39,717 nucleotides of DNA, from the NCBI RefSeq assembly GCF_030409335.1, contig NZ_JAUFPN010000109.1:1-39717 (forward strand), in the 5' to 3' direction. The DNA is from Paeniroseomonas aquatica (lineage in GTDB: Bacteria; Pseudomonadota; Alphaproteobacteria; Acetobacterales; Acetobacteraceae). This document shows, piece by piece, positions 9,517 to 19,440 of the stretch. A program made the translations under genes and the position numbers. The notes beneath the pieces are model-generated. The model worked only from the letters and a program-made list of their open reading frames with translations. It had not been told where the DNA came from and made no database searches. Each line of letters begins with the position of its first letter. The first letter of the stretch is position 1.

Positions 9517-9942
9517 TCAGGGCACCTCGGCCCAGTAGGGACGAACGCCGTAGTAGTCCGAGACGCGCTGGCCGAAGTTGCGGTCGGCCCAGTTCATGTC
9601 CTCGTTCGAGGCGAAGCTCGGGGCGCCCTCCAGGCGGTCGCGGTCGAGGTCGACGAGGTAGCCGCCGAGTTCGACGTCGTAGTTCAGCATGGACCAGGGC
9701 AGCGGATGGTAGCGCTCGCCGATGCCGAGGAAGCCGCCGAAGCTCATCACCGCGTAGGCGACCCGGCCGGTGCGCTTGTCCAGCATCACGTCGTCGACGG
9801 TGCCGAGCCGGTCGCCATGGCGGTTGTAGACCGGCGTGCCACCGACCTTGGCGGCGGCGATCAACTGCGCGGTCTCCTCGATGGCGACGCCGGCGGCAGG
9901 GGTCACGGATGCCCCGGTCGTGCTGCTGTCGCGCATGGCCAT
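9517..9942 (-). CDS. PRC-barrel domain protein
   Basis: A 141-residue soluble protein. The PRC-barrel lies at about residues 27-100: GGTPVYNRHGDRLGTVDDVMLDKRTG, followed by VAYAVMSFGGFLGIGERYHPLPWSML and a YLVDLDRDRLEGAPSF strand. PRC-barrels occur in the photosynthetic reaction centre H subunit and RimM; free-standing short ones of this type are often stress-linked in alphaproteobacteria, with no known reaction. The C-terminus (WADRNFGQRVSDYYGVRPYW) is typical of this subgroup. The ATG at 9942 follows GAGGAG at seven bases and is preferred over a longer frame beginning at 10002. Monocistronic, between dapB and dnaJ. Confidence 0.85.
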   Translation of the reverse strand: MAMRDSSTTGASVTPAAGVAIEETAQLIAAAKVGGTPVYNRHGDRLGTVDDVMLDKRTGRVAYAVMSFGGFLGIGERYHPLPWSMLNYDVELGGYLVDLDRDRLEGAPSFASNEDMNWADRNFGQRVSDYYGVRPYWAEVP

Positions 9943-10093
9943 GCCAAGTCTCCTCGGATTATGGGGGGGGCGGGCGGCGGTGCGGTGGGACCAGTGTCGC
10001 ACCGCCGCCTGCCTGGGCCGCCACTTGGGGGGAAGTACGCGGCGGCCATCCGAAAAACGGAGGTCCGGGGGGAGAGTTCCCGGGGTTTTTGAC

Positions 10094-11245
10094 TCAGCGG
10101 GCGAGCCCGTCCCAGAACTCCTTGACCTTGGCGAAGAAGCCTTCGCTCTCGGGGCTGCTGCGGCCGCCCTTCTCCGCCTCGGCCTCGAATTCCTCGAGCA
10201 GCTCGCGCTGCCGCTTGGTCAGGTTCTGCGGCGTCTCGACCGAGACCTGCACGTACATGTCGCCGCGGGCGGCGCTGCGCAGGACCGAGAAGCCCTTGCC
10301 GCGCAGGCGGAACTGGTCGCCGGCCTGGGTGCCGGCCGGGATGGTGACCCGGGCGCGGCCGCCGTCGACCACCGGCACCTCGACCGCGCCGCCCAGCGTC
10401 GCCTGGGTCATCCGCAGCGGGACCCGGACGAAGATGTTGGCGCCGTCCCGCTGGAACAGCGGGTGCTGGCGGATCGCCACGTCGACGTAGAGGTCGCCGG
10501 CGGGGGAGCCGCGCAGCCCGGCCTCGCCCTCGCCGGTCAGGCGGATGCGGGTGCCGTCCTCGACCCCGGCGGGGATGCTGACCGAGAGGTTGCGGTCGCG
10601 CTGGACCCGGCCGGCGCCCTGGCAGACCTTGCAGGGATTCTTGATGATGCGACCGGCGCCCGAGCAGGTCGGGCAGGTGCGCTCGATCAGGAAGAAGCCC
10701 TGCTGCGCCCGGACCTTGCCGGCGCCCTGGCAGGTCGGGCAGGTCTGCGCCGCGGTGGAGCCGGCCTCGGCGCCGGAGCCGCTGCAGGCCTCGCAGGAGA
10801 CGCTGCTCGGCACCCGGACCGGTTTCTTGACGCCGGCGAAGGCCTCCTCGAGGCCGATCTCGACCGCGGTGCGGAGGTCGGCGCCGCGGCCGGCGGCCTG
10901 GCGGCCGCGGCCGTTGCCCCGGCCGGCGCCGCCGCCGAAGCGGCCGAACATCTCCTCAAAGATATCCTCGAAGCCGGCGCCGAAGGGATTGCCGCCGCCA
11001 CCCCCGCCACCGCCGCCGCCCTCGAAGGCGGCATGGCCGAAGCGGTCGTAGGCGGCGCGCTTCTCGCCGTCCTTCAGCACGTCGTAGGCCTCGTTCACTT
11101 CCTTGAACTTGGCCTCGGCGTCCCGGTCGCCCTGGTTGCGGTCGGGGTGATAGGCCATCGCCTGCTTGCGATAGGCCTTCTTGAGGTCGTCCTCGGTCGC
11201 CTCGCGTGAGACGCCCAGGATGTCGTAGAAATCTCGCTTCGCCAT
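10094..11245 (-). CDS. dnaJ: Chaperone protein DnaJ (Hsp40)
   Basis: Co-chaperone that delivers substrates to DnaK and stimulates its ATPase. The 383 residues contain a J-domain with HPD (YHPDRNQGD, residues 32-40), a Gly/Phe-rich linker including a run of about ten Gly, four zinc-binding CxxCxGxG motifs ([32 protein letters not shown]), and the two-lobed C-terminal substrate-binding domain. Class I DnaJ, full length. The start at 11245 is [12 protein letters not shown]. The leader contains GGGGACATCGCCCC, a small hairpin that may include the ribosome binding site. It follows dnaK on the same strand after a hairpin-bearing gap of 152 bases. Confidence 0.97.
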   Translation of the reverse strand: MAKRDFYDILGVSREATEDDLKKAYRKQAMAYHPDRNQGDRDAEAKFKEVNEAYDVLKDGEKRAAYDRFGHAAFEGGGGGGGGGGNPFGAGFEDIFEEMFGRFGGGAGRGNGRGRQAAGRGADLRTAVEIGLEEAFAGVKKPVRVPSSVSCEACSGSGAEAGSTAAQTCPTCQGAGKVRAQQGFFLIERTCPTCSGAGRIIKNPCKVCQGAGRVQRDRNLSVSIPAGVEDGTRIRLTGEGEAGLRGSPAGDLYVDVAIRQHPLFQRDGANIFVRVPLRMTQATLGGAVEVPVVDGGRARVTIPAGTQAGDQFRLRGKGFSVLRSAARGDMYVQVSVETPQNLTKRQRELLEEFEAEAEKGGRSSPESEGFFAKVKEFWDGLAR

Positions 11246-11283
11246 GGCCGGGGCGATGTCCCCTGAGGAAGGTTCAGCGCAAA

Positions 11284-11311
11284 GGGCCCGGCGGGGTCAT
11301 CCCGCGGGCCC
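11284..11311 (-). terminator. Hairpin between dnaK and dnaJ
   Basis: On the minus strand CGGGCCC... mirrored arms at 11311-11305 and 11290-11284 pair over 7 bp, extended by an inner 4-bp stem (11304-11301 with 11295-11292) around ATGA, then only three T. It may be a partial terminator that lowers dnaJ relative to dnaK, or an RNA processing site. Confidence 0.45.
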
Positions 11312-11397
11312 GCGATCCGGCGCGCCCGGCCGGCTGGCCGGGGGCGCCGGGGCATGCAGGCGCCGCGCCGGGGTCGCTCCCGGACGCGGCCGCCGCC

Positions 11398-13338
<1,941 letters not shown>

Positions 13339-13471
13339 CCAAAACTCTCCTCTGCGGCGGGCGGGTGCGGCCCTTGGAACAGGCACCGCGCGCGTCCCCT
13401 GAAATCACCCGGCGGGGCCGGGCATCTTCGGATGGGAATGCCGGGGGCGGGTGTGCCACCGACGGTCCCGG

Positions 13472-13506
13472 ATTTATGGCGGCGCCATGCCGGGGACAAG
13501 CCCCGG
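13472..13506 (-). promoter_or_regulatory. Hairpin and possible heat-shock promoter between grpE and dnaK
   Basis: CCGGGG (13506-13501) and CCCCGG (13495-13490) form a 6-bp stem around CTTGT, the common CCGGG-CTTGT-CCCGG type of alphaproteobacterial terminator stem, without a U-tract. The loop also supplies CTTGTC (13500-13495), which with CCATAAAT (13479-13472) at 15 bases resembles a sigma-32 promoter for dnaK. The two readings conflict; I cannot decide between them. Confidence 0.35.
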
Positions 13507-13525
13507 GATCGCCGCTGCTGCAATT

Positions 13526-14092
13526 TTAGGCGGGCGGTGGCCCGCCGGCCGCGACCACGACCATGGCCGGCTTCAGCAGCCGGCCGTTCAGCGTCCAGGC
13601 CGGGGTCCAGGCCTGGATGACGGTGCCGGGGGCGACGCCCTCGGGCGCCGGCTGCTCGGCCATCGCTTGGTGGAATTCGGCGTCGAAGGGCTGGCCCTCG
13701 GCGTCCCGGCGCACGATGCCGTTGCGCTCGAGCAGGCTGATGAAGCTGCGCTCCACCCCCTCGAAGCCTTCCCGCAGCTTCACCAGCAGCGGGTCCTCGC
13801 CCTCCCGGGCCGGCGGCAGGCTGTCGAGGCCGCGGCGCAGGTTCTGCGCCGCCTCCACCACGTCGCCGGCGAATTTCTGGATGGCGTAGTTGCGGGCATC
13901 CGCCACCTCGCGCTGGGTCCGGGCCCGCAGGTTCTGGGCATCGGCCTCGGAGCGCAGCCAGCGGTCGCGCAGCTGCGCCACCTCGGCCTCGAGCGCGGCG
14001 ATGCGGTCCGCCGGGCTGGCCTCGGGGTTGGGCTCGACAACGGTCTCATCCGCCGGGGCGCGGTCCGGCGGAAGCTCGGATGGGTCGCTCAT
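13526..14092 (-). CDS. grpE: Nucleotide exchange factor GrpE
   Basis: GrpE releases ADP from DnaK. About 188 residues: an acidic disordered N-terminus, a long dimerising coiled coil (AALEAEVAQLRDRWLRSEADAQNLRARTQREV), then the four-helix and beta-wing region with the signature VPPGTVIQ-type segment seen here as GVAPGTVIQAWTPAWTLNGRLLKPAMVVV. Start ATG at 14092 (MSDPSEL) follows GGCAGG; an in-frame ATG at 14101 adds three residues. The usual upstream partner hrcA is absent; a glutathione transferase gene is upstream instead. Confidence 0.93.
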   Translation of the reverse strand: MSDPSELPPDRAPADETVVEPNPEASPADRIAALEAEVAQLRDRWLRSEADAQNLRARTQREVADARNYAIQKFAGDVVEAAQNLRRGLDSLPPAREGEDPLLVKLREGFEGVERSFISLLERNGIVRRDAEGQPFDAEFHQAMAEQPAPEGVAPGTVIQAWTPAWTLNGRLLKPAMVVVAAGGPPPA

Positions 14093-14193
14093 GCCTGCCA
14101 TATCATCATAAGGGATGTCCCGGGGACCGGGACCGATCAGCCCTGCAGGTAGTCCCTGCGGCCCGCGAGGGCAACCGGGTGCGGCGCTTTCGG

Positions 14194-14823
14194 CTATGTT
14201 GCGTAGGCATAGGGGCCACCGCGCTCCAGCGCGCGGCGATAGGCCGGGCGGGATTGCAGGCGGCGCAGCAGCCCGAACAGGGCGGGGCGGCTCTCGTCCA
14301 GCCCGCCGCGCTGGGTCGCGGCCTCGAGCGGGAAGCTCATCATCACGTCGGCGGCGGTGAAGTCCGGGCCGGCGAACCAGCCCTCCCGCGCCACCTCGGC
14401 CTCGAGGTAGTCGAGCATCGCGGCGAGGTTGCCGTCGATCCGCGCCAGCACTGGCGCCGCCGCCTCGCCGACCCGCAGCAGGTACAGCTTCACCAGCAGC
14501 GGGGTCATGGCCGAGCCCTCGGCGAAATGCATCCAGGCGCGGAAGCGGCGGTAGCCGGGGCTGCCCGGGGCCGGGGCGAGCCGGCCGGCGCCATGGCGCT
14601 CGAGCAGGTACTCGGCGATGGCCGCGGATTCGGCCAGCACCTCGCCGTCCTCGACCAGCACCGGCGACTTGCCGAGCGGGTGGATGCGCTTCAGCTCCGG
14701 GGGCGCCAGCATGGTCGCCGGGTCGCGCTCGTAGCGGATGACCTCGTAGGGGAGGCCAAGCTCCTCCAGCAGCCAGAGGATGCGCTGGGAGCGGGAGTTG
14801 TTGAGGTGGTGGACCTGGATCAT
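14194..14823 (-). CDS. Glutathione S-transferase family protein
   Basis: A 209-residue GST. The N-terminal thioredoxin-like domain (residues 1-77) starts MIQVHHLNNSRSQRILWLLEEL with the probable catalytic Ser around residues 10-12, then the cis-Pro region HPLGKSPVLVEDGEVLAESAAI that binds glutathione. The C-terminal all-helical domain follows (FRAWMHFAEGSAMTPLLV, then WFAGPDFTAADVMMSFPLE). It is likely a soluble detoxifying or thiol-transfer enzyme of unknown substrate. ATG 14823 matches the domain start. It lies 7 bases after the LuxR-type regulator, suggesting one transcript with the pseudoprotease and regulator. Confidence 0.9.
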   Translation of the reverse strand: MIQVHHLNNSRSQRILWLLEELGLPYEVIRYERDPATMLAPPELKRIHPLGKSPVLVEDGEVLAESAAIAEYLLERHGAGRLAPAPGSPGYRRFRAWMHFAEGSAMTPLLVKLYLLRVGEAAAPVLARIDGNLAAMLDYLEAEVAREGWFAGPDFTAADVMMSFPLEAATQRGGLDESRPALFGLLRRLQSRPAYRRALERGGPYAYAT

Positions 14824-14830
14824 GCGTCCC

Positions 14831-15421
14831 TCACAGCAGCACCAGCCCGGCCCGCGCCCCCCGCGCCACCGCATCGGCCCGGCTGCCGGCGCCGAGCTTC
14901 TGCAGCACGGCCGCGACATGCGCCTTGGCGGTATGGAAGGACAGGCCGAGCCGGCGGGCGATGACCTTGTTCGAGGCCCCGGCCGCCAGCAGGTCCAGCA
15001 CCTCCCGCTCCCGCCGGGTCAGCCCGGCCTCGACCGGGACGCTCGGCTCGCGTCCGGCCAGGCCGGCGAGCAGAGCGGGCGGCAACACCGCGAGGCCGCG
15101 GCCCAGGGCGGCGAGCCCGGCCGCGACCTGGTCAGGCGCGGCATCCGGCGGCAGCACCGCCTGGGCGCCGGCCCGCAGCCCGGCCAGGGCGGCGGGGCCC
15201 TCGGCCAGGATCAGGGTCGGCAGCATCGGCGCCGGCGGGCCGCCGGCGGCCAGGGGCTGGTCGGTCACCACCACGGTGGCGGCGGCCTCCTCCTCCACCA
15301 GCCGGATGCCGGGCAGCCGGGCAAGCCGGGCGGCCAGCGCCGGGCCGGCGGCGCGGACCAGCACGGCGAGCCCGGCCGGGGCGGCGGCGGGGCGGCGTTC
15401 GAGCAATGCGGCAAGCGGCAT
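14831..15421 (-). CDS. LuxR/NarL-type transcriptional regulator with degenerate receiver domain
   Basis: 196 residues. The C-terminal part is a clear LuxR/GerE helix-turn-helix (LTRREREVLDLLAAGASNKV followed by IARRLGLSFHTAKAHVAAVLQKL, residues about 133-190). The N-terminal 115 residues thread like a response-regulator receiver (VVVTD with Asp54 where the phosphate acceptor would be, and LRAGAQAVLP), but the acidic pair of strand 1 is missing and the conserved Lys is Pro, so ordinary phosphorylation seems unlikely. Its ATG shares one base with the TGA of the HtrA-like gene (TGATG), a sign of strict translational coupling. The target is unknown; autoregulation through the inverted repeat at 16317-16348 is a guess. 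Confidence 0.8.
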   Translation of the reverse strand: MPLAALLERRPAAAPAGLAVLVRAAGPALAARLARLPGIRLVEEEAAATVVVTDQPLAAGGPPAPMLPTLILAEGPAALAGLRAGAQAVLPPDAAPDQVAAGLAALGRGLAVLPPALLAGLAGREPSVPVEAGLTRREREVLDLLAAGASNKVIARRLGLSFHTAKAHVAAVLQKLGAGSRADAVARGARAGLVLL

Positions 15422-16302
15422 CAGGCGGCGGCCCTTTCACCGATGCGGACGGATATCCGGATCGGATGTCCACCCCGGATCAGATCCAGCGCCACATCGG
15501 CGCCGACGCTCTCCGGGTCAAGCCTCGCCAGCATCTCCCGCACCGAGGCGAGCGGCGCGCCGTCCCAGGCGACCAGCACGTCGCCGAGCAGCACGCCCGC
15601 CTTGCCGGCCGGGCTCTGCGGGTCGGCGCCGACCACGATCAGCCCGCGCAGCGCCTCGCTCCGGACCGGCTGCAGCGCCAGGCCGAGGTAGCCGCGGGCG
15701 ACGCGGCCGCGGGTGCGGAGCTGCTCGACCGAGCGGGCGATGGTCTCGGCCGGGATGGCGAGCGCCCGGCGGCGCGGGCCGGGCACCGCCATGCCGAGCA
15801 GCCGGCCGGCATGGTCGAGCACGGCGCCACCCTCGGCCGCCGGGTCGAGCCGCAGCCCGAGCTGGATGCGGCGCTCGAGCCGGCCGCCGCGCATGGAGCG
15901 CCAGGGGCCGCCGACCTGGGCGGCGAGGCCGAAGGCGACCAGCGGGCCGTGCTCGGCCCGGCCGACGGCCAGCAGCAGGTGGCCGGCGGCCAGCGCCGCC
16001 GGCGGGGCGAGGGGCAGCGGCGGCACCGGGCCGGTGGCGGCGCGCAGCAGGGCGACATCGGTGCCGGGGTCGCGCCCGGCCAGCGTCGCCGGCACCTGCC
16101 TTCCGTCCGGCAGGGTCAGCGCCAGCTCGTCGTCGCGCTCCAGCGCCTCCTCGGCGGTGACGACGAGGCCCTCGGCCCAGAGCAGGCCGGAGCGGGCGCG
16201 GCCGTCCCGGCCATGCACCGCCACGGTGCGCGCGGCGCCGAGCGCGGCCAGGGCGGCCAGCTGGTCGGAAAAGGCGGCGAGGGGGGAGGGGAGGTCGCTC
16301 AT
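15421..16302 (-). CDS. Cytosolic HtrA-like PDZ protein lacking catalytic His and Ser (pseudoprotease)
   Basis: 293 residues with a trypsin-like fold (residues about 25-185) and a C-terminal PDZ domain (GYLGLALQPVR, LIVVGADPQSPAGKAG followed by VLLGDVLVAWDG). The HtrA layout is clear: GLVVTAEEAL aligns with the TNNHVV strand, RDPGTDVALLR with the Asp motif, and DPAAEGGAVLD with GNSGGP. Thus the His position is Glu52 and the Ser position Glu157, while Asp82 remains. Without His and Ser it cannot be a serine protease and is more likely a binding or sensing protein. No signal peptide, so it acts in the cytosol. ATG at 16302. It is followed, with a one-base overlap, by the LuxR-type gene, so the pair may form a sensor and regulator unit. 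Confidence 0.8.
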   Translation of the reverse strand: MSDLPSPLAAFSDQLAALAALGAARTVAVHGRDGRARSGLLWAEGLVVTAEEALERDDELALTLPDGRQVPATLAGRDPGTDVALLRAATGPVPPLPLAPPAALAAGHLLLAVGRAEHGPLVAFGLAAQVGGPWRSMRGGRLERRIQLGLRLDPAAEGGAVLDHAGRLLGMAVPGPRRRALAIPAETIARSVEQLRTRGRVARGYLGLALQPVRSEALRGLIVVGADPQSPAGKAGVLLGDVLVAWDGAPLASVREMLARLDPESVGADVALDLIRGGHPIRISVRIGERAAA

Positions 16303-16316
16303 GCGTTCTATCTGGT

Positions 16317-16348
16317 CATATGGGACGGCCGCCGCCATCGGCCATATG
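16317..16348. promoter_or_regulatory. Inverted repeat CATATGG-N18-CCATATG upstream of the pseudoprotease gene
   Basis: Perfect 7-base arms at 16317-16323 and 16342-16348, AT-rich within GC-rich DNA, starting 15 bases before the minus-strand ATG at 16302. It lies in the 253-base divergent gap before the lipoprotein gene. It is well placed to be an operator or leader hairpin. The rest of this gap shows no gene; two TTGACC copies occur at 16489 and 16501 without a convincing -10. Confidence 0.4.
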
Positions 16349-16555
16349 GGGGAGCGGAATGGAGGGGGGCGGGGGGGAATAGCGCGGCAGGGTTGGGCGC
16401 GGTCGCCGCCGGTCGCGCGCCTAGTCCTACCCACCCGCCTGCCACCGGCCTGCCAACCGGATCGTGAAGGGAACCGCCGCGCGGGATGTTGACCGGGTGG
16501 TTGACCCACCGAGCGGAAGCGGGCGCCATGGCCGCAGCTGGTGGGGGTCCTGAGT

Positions 16556-18097
16556 ATGTTCGGAGTGTCGCGTGGGCCAGGGTCGGCCTGGAGTCTTGGG
16601 TCGGCCTGGAGCTTGCTGCCCGTGGCCGGGCTGCTCCTGCCCCTGGCGGGTTGCGGCCTGAGCCTCGAGCGGCGCGACCGGGTCGAGGGGGTGGAGCGCA
16701 GCCTGGCCGAATCCGAGGCGCGCGGGGGCGTGCTGCGCGGCCGGGTGGCGGAGCTGGAGGCGGCGCTGGCGGCGGAACGCCAGGCGGCGGGCGAATTGTC
16801 GGCGATCGAGGCGCGGCTGGCCTCGGCCCGCGGCACCCTGGCCGGGGCGCAGCGCGCCCGCGTGGCGGCGGAGGCCGAGGCGCGGCGGCTGCGCGAGCGG
16901 CTGGCGGCGGACGAGCAGCAATTGGCCGGGATGCGGCTGCAGGCCGGGGAGCTGGAGCAGACCAGCACCGCGCGGCGCGGCAGCCTGGCCGAGGCCGAGA
17001 CCCGCATCGCCGGCCTGCGCGACCAGACCGCGGCGGCCGAGCAGCGGCTGGTGGAGCTGCGCGACCAGGCGGCGGCGCAGGATGGCCGCGTCGCCTCGCT
17101 CGGCGAGCGGGCGGTGGCCGAGGAGCGCCGGCTGGCCGGGCTGCGCGACATGGCCGCGACCACCGAGCGGCGGCTGGCGACGCTGCGCGACGAGGTGGCC
17201 GGGGAGGACCGCCGGCTGGTCGGCCAGCGCGACCGCGCGACGCAGGAGGAAGCGCGGCTGCAGGGGCTGCGGACCAGCATCGCCCAGGCGCAGCAGGCGC
17301 TCGGCGAGCGCCAGCAGGCCGGCACCGAGGCGGAGCGGCGGATCGCCGCGCTCCGCGCCGACACCACCGCGGCCGAGCGCGAGCTGGCCGCCCGGCGCAC
17401 CGCGCTGGCCGAGGCCGAGGGGCGGCTCGCCACCACCAACCGCAGCGCCGAGGAGGCCGGGACCCGGGTGCGCGGGCTGGAGCAGCGGGCGGCGTCGCTG
17501 GCCGATACCGACCAGCGGCTGGCCGCCGCGCGCGAGGCGCTCGCCGGCGCCGAGACGGTGCTGGGCCAGCGGCGGGCGGCGGTGGAGCAGGCCCAGGCCG
17601 AGCTGGGCCGGCTGAGCACGGCGCGGGAGGAGGCCCAGGCCACGCTGGCCTCGCTCGAGAGCCGCAGCGCGGCGCTGCGCGCCGAGGTCGGCACCGCCGA
17701 GCGGCGGCTGGCCGAGCTGCGCGACGGCACCGCGGCCGAGGAGCGCCGGCTGCAGTCGGTGCGGGCCGAGGCCCAGGCGGCCGGAGCCGAGCTGACCACC
17801 CGGCGGGCGGCGCTGGCCGAGGCGGAGGGCCAGGCGCGCCAGGCCGGCGAGGCCGGCCGGCAGGAGCAGGCGCGGCTGCGCGAGCAGGCCGAGGCGCTGC
17901 GCGCGGAGGTGGCGGGCATGGAACGGCGGCGGGCCGACCTCGCGGGGCAGCTCGCCGAGGGCCAGAGCCGGCTCGACCAGCAGCGGCGCGAGCTGCGCGA
18001 CCTGGCCGAGCGGCTGACCCAGGAGCGGCAGCGGGCGATGCCGGCGGCGGATGCGCCGGCCAGAGGCTCCGACGCGCCGCCGTCGCGGGCGCCCTAG
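16556..18097 (+). CDS. Predicted lipoprotein with long coiled coil of 14-residue repeats
   Basis: 513 residues. A signal region (two copies of GSAWSL, then LLPVAGLLLPLAGC) ends in a lipobox, so the protein is probably lipid-anchored through Cys33 and faces the periplasm. Nearly all the rest is a predicted parallel coiled coil rich in Arg, Glu, Ala and Leu. It is organised in two-heptad units, for example EERRLAGLRDMAAT, TERRLATLRDEVAG, EDRRLVGQRDRATQ in direct succession, and again AERRLAELRDGTAA, EERRLQSVRAEAQA. The C-terminus is Ala/Pro-rich. The function is unknown; candidates are an envelope spacer or tether, or a partner of a division or secretion machine. ATG 16556 is chosen; a GTG at 16541 adds five residues. 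Long open frames on the other strand and in another plus frame are shadows of the repeat's base skew. Confidence 0.75.
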   Translation: MFGVSRGPGSAWSLGSAWSLLPVAGLLLPLAGCGLSLERRDRVEGVERSLAESEARGGVLRGRVAELEAALAAERQAAGELSAIEARLASARGTLAGAQRARVAAEAEARRLRERLAADEQQLAGMRLQAGELEQTSTARRGSLAEAETRIAGLRDQTAAAEQRLVELRDQAAAQDGRVASLGERAVAEERRLAGLRDMAATTERRLATLRDEVAGEDRRLVGQRDRATQEEARLQGLRTSIAQAQQALGERQQAGTEAERRIAALRADTTAAERELAARRTALAEAEGRLATTNRSAEEAGTRVRGLEQRAASLADTDQRLAAAREALAGAETVLGQRRAAVEQAQAELGRLSTAREEAQATLASLESRSAALRAEVGTAERRLAELRDGTAAEERRLQSVRAEAQAAGAELTTRRAALAEAEGQARQAGEAGRQEQARLREQAEALRAEVAGMERRRADLAGQLAEGQSRLDQQRRELRDLAERLTQERQRAMPAADAPARGSDAPPSRAP

Positions 18098-18102
18098 GCG
18101 CC

Positions 18103-18148
18103 CGCCCCACCCCGGCCGGCGGCAGGCTTGACGGGGGCGGGTGGGGCG
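18103..18148. repeat. 10-bp inverted repeat after the coiled-coil lipoprotein gene
   Basis: CGCCCCACCC (18103-18112) and GGGTGGGGCG (18139-18148) are perfect complements with a 26-base loop, right after the stop codon. It may help end the transcript; no U-tract follows. The remaining gap up to 18194 contains only the GGAGGAAG ribosome binding site of the next gene. Confidence 0.45.
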
Positions 18149-18193
18149 AGGACGCTTCCGCCAACCTGGGCCGACCCGGGGTGGAGGAAGCCG

Positions 18194-19381
18194 ATGCGTC
18201 ATCTCGTCCTGGCGGCAGTACTGGCGCTGGCGCCCTGGGCCACGCAGGCCCAATCTCAGCCGGCGGCCCCGCTGCAGAACCAGCCGGCGCCGCCGCCCTC
18301 GGCGCCCGCACCGCCGCCCGCGGCCCGGCCCGCCGCGGCGCCGCAGTACCAGGTCGATCCCTTCTGGCCGAAGCCGCTGCCGAACCGCTGGGGCATCGGC
18401 CAGGCGGCCGGCGTCGCGGTGGATGCGCGCGACCATGTCTGGGTGATCCACCGCCCCCGCACCATGACCGTGGACGAGCGCGGCGCGGCGCAGGTCCCGC
18501 CGCTGTCCGAGTGCTGCATCCCGGCGCCCTCCGTCATCGAGTTCGACCCGGACGGCAATGTGGTGCAGGCCTGGGGCGGGCCGGGGCATCACCCGTCCTG
18601 GCCCGCGAGCGAGCACGGCATCCACGTGGACGCGGCCGACAACGTCTGGATCGCCGGCAACGGCACCGACGACCACGTGCTGCTGAAATTCAGCCGCGAC
18701 GGGCGCTTCCTGCTGCAGATCGGCCGCAAGGGCGAGACCGGCGGCAGCAACGACACCGAACGGCTGGGCCGCCCGGCCGATGTCGAGGTGGATGGGCCGG
18801 CGAACGAGATCTATGTCGCCGACGGCTACGGCAACCGCCGCGTCATCGTCTTCGATGCGACCACCGGGGCCTACAAGCGCCACTGGGGCGCCTATGGCGA
18901 GCGGCCGCCGGCCGATGACGCGCTGCCGCCCTACCAGCCCGGCGCCTCCGCCGCGGTGCCGGCGCGCTTCTTCCGCAACCCCGTGCATTGCGTGCGGCTG
19001 GCGCAGGACGGGCTGCTGTACGTCTGCGACCGCGCCAACGACCGGGTGCAGGTCTTCCGCCGCGACGGCAGCTTCGTGCGGGAGTTCATCGTCGCGCCGA
19101 ACACGCTCGGCAGCGGCTCGGTCTGGGACCTCGACTTCCTGCCGGATGCGACGCAGTCGGTGCTGCTGGCGGCCGATGGCTCGAACAACACCGTTTGGCT
19201 GCTGGACCGCGCCGGCGGCGCGCTGGTCGGGCGCTTCGGGCGGAACGGGCGCAATGCCGGGGACTTCCACTGGGTTCACAACATGGCGGTCGATAGCCGG
19301 GGCAATGTCTTCACCACCGAGGTCGATACCGGCAAGCGGGTGCAGCGCTTCCGGCTGGTCAGCCAATTGCCGCGCCGCTAG
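18194..19381 (+). CDS. Secreted NHL-repeat beta-propeller protein
   Basis: 395 residues. A Sec signal peptide (MRHLVLAAVLALAPWATQAQ) is followed by a Pro/Ala-rich linker (to about residue 52) and then NHL-type blades: GVAVDARDHVWVIHRP, GIHVDAADNVWIAGNG, DVEVDGPANEIYVADGYGNR, CVRLAQDGLLYVCDRANDR and NMAVDSRGNVFTTEVDTGKR. The arrangement resembles the peptidyl-alpha-hydroxyglycine lyase-like bacterial NHL proteins, often of unknown function; a catalytic role is not shown. Two adjacent Cys (SECCIPAPS) and one each in the VHCVRL and YVCDRA strands could form disulfides. ATG at 18194 follows GGAGGAAG. It lies downstream of the coiled-coil lipoprotein on the same strand, both exported. Confidence 0.85.
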   Translation: MRHLVLAAVLALAPWATQAQSQPAAPLQNQPAPPPSAPAPPPAARPAAAPQYQVDPFWPKPLPNRWGIGQAAGVAVDARDHVWVIHRPRTMTVDERGAAQVPPLSECCIPAPSVIEFDPDGNVVQAWGGPGHHPSWPASEHGIHVDAADNVWIAGNGTDDHVLLKFSRDGRFLLQIGRKGETGGSNDTERLGRPADVEVDGPANEIYVADGYGNRRVIVFDATTGAYKRHWGAYGERPPADDALPPYQPGASAAVPARFFRNPVHCVRLAQDGLLYVCDRANDRVQVFRRDGSFVREFIVAPNTLGSGSVWDLDFLPDATQSVLLAADGSNNTVWLLDRAGGALVGRFGRNGRNAGDFHWVHNMAVDSRGNVFTTEVDTGKRVQRFRLVSQLPRR

Positions 19382-19382
19382 G

Positions 19383-19426
19383 GCGTGATCGTCCGGGGCG
19401 GAATCGCCAAAGGACGTGAATCACGC
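19383..19426. repeat. Nested palindromic intergenic element, GCGTGAT...ATCACGC
   Basis: Three nested stems: GCGTGAT/ATCACGC (19383-19389 with 19420-19426), GTCC/GGAC (19391-19394 with 19412-19415) and GGCG/CGCC (19397-19400 with 19405-19408) around GAAT. It begins right after the NHL stop. The design resembles the short palindromic mosaic repeats found in many alphaproteobacterial intergenic regions. Confidence 0.6.
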
Positions 19427-19440
19427 GATGAAACAATAAG

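Noticed and set aside
13472-13500. Firm sigma-32 promoter for dnaK
   Set aside because: The -35 candidate CTTGTC is also the loop of a common CCGGGG-cttgt-CCCCGG stem, so the match may be chance; kept only as a low-confidence note.
14194-14919. Longer 241-residue form of the glutathione transferase
   Set aside because: The extra 32 residues lie inside the LuxR-type gene and are not GST-like; MIQVHHL is the natural start.
16427-19366. 979-residue open frame on the minus strand, and 810/832-residue frames overlapping it
   Set aside because: They run antisense to, or out of frame with, the coiled-coil lipoprotein and NHL genes. Their compositions are extreme (Arg/Ala/Gly/Pro) and no domain is visible; high GC with third-position bias keeps such frames open.
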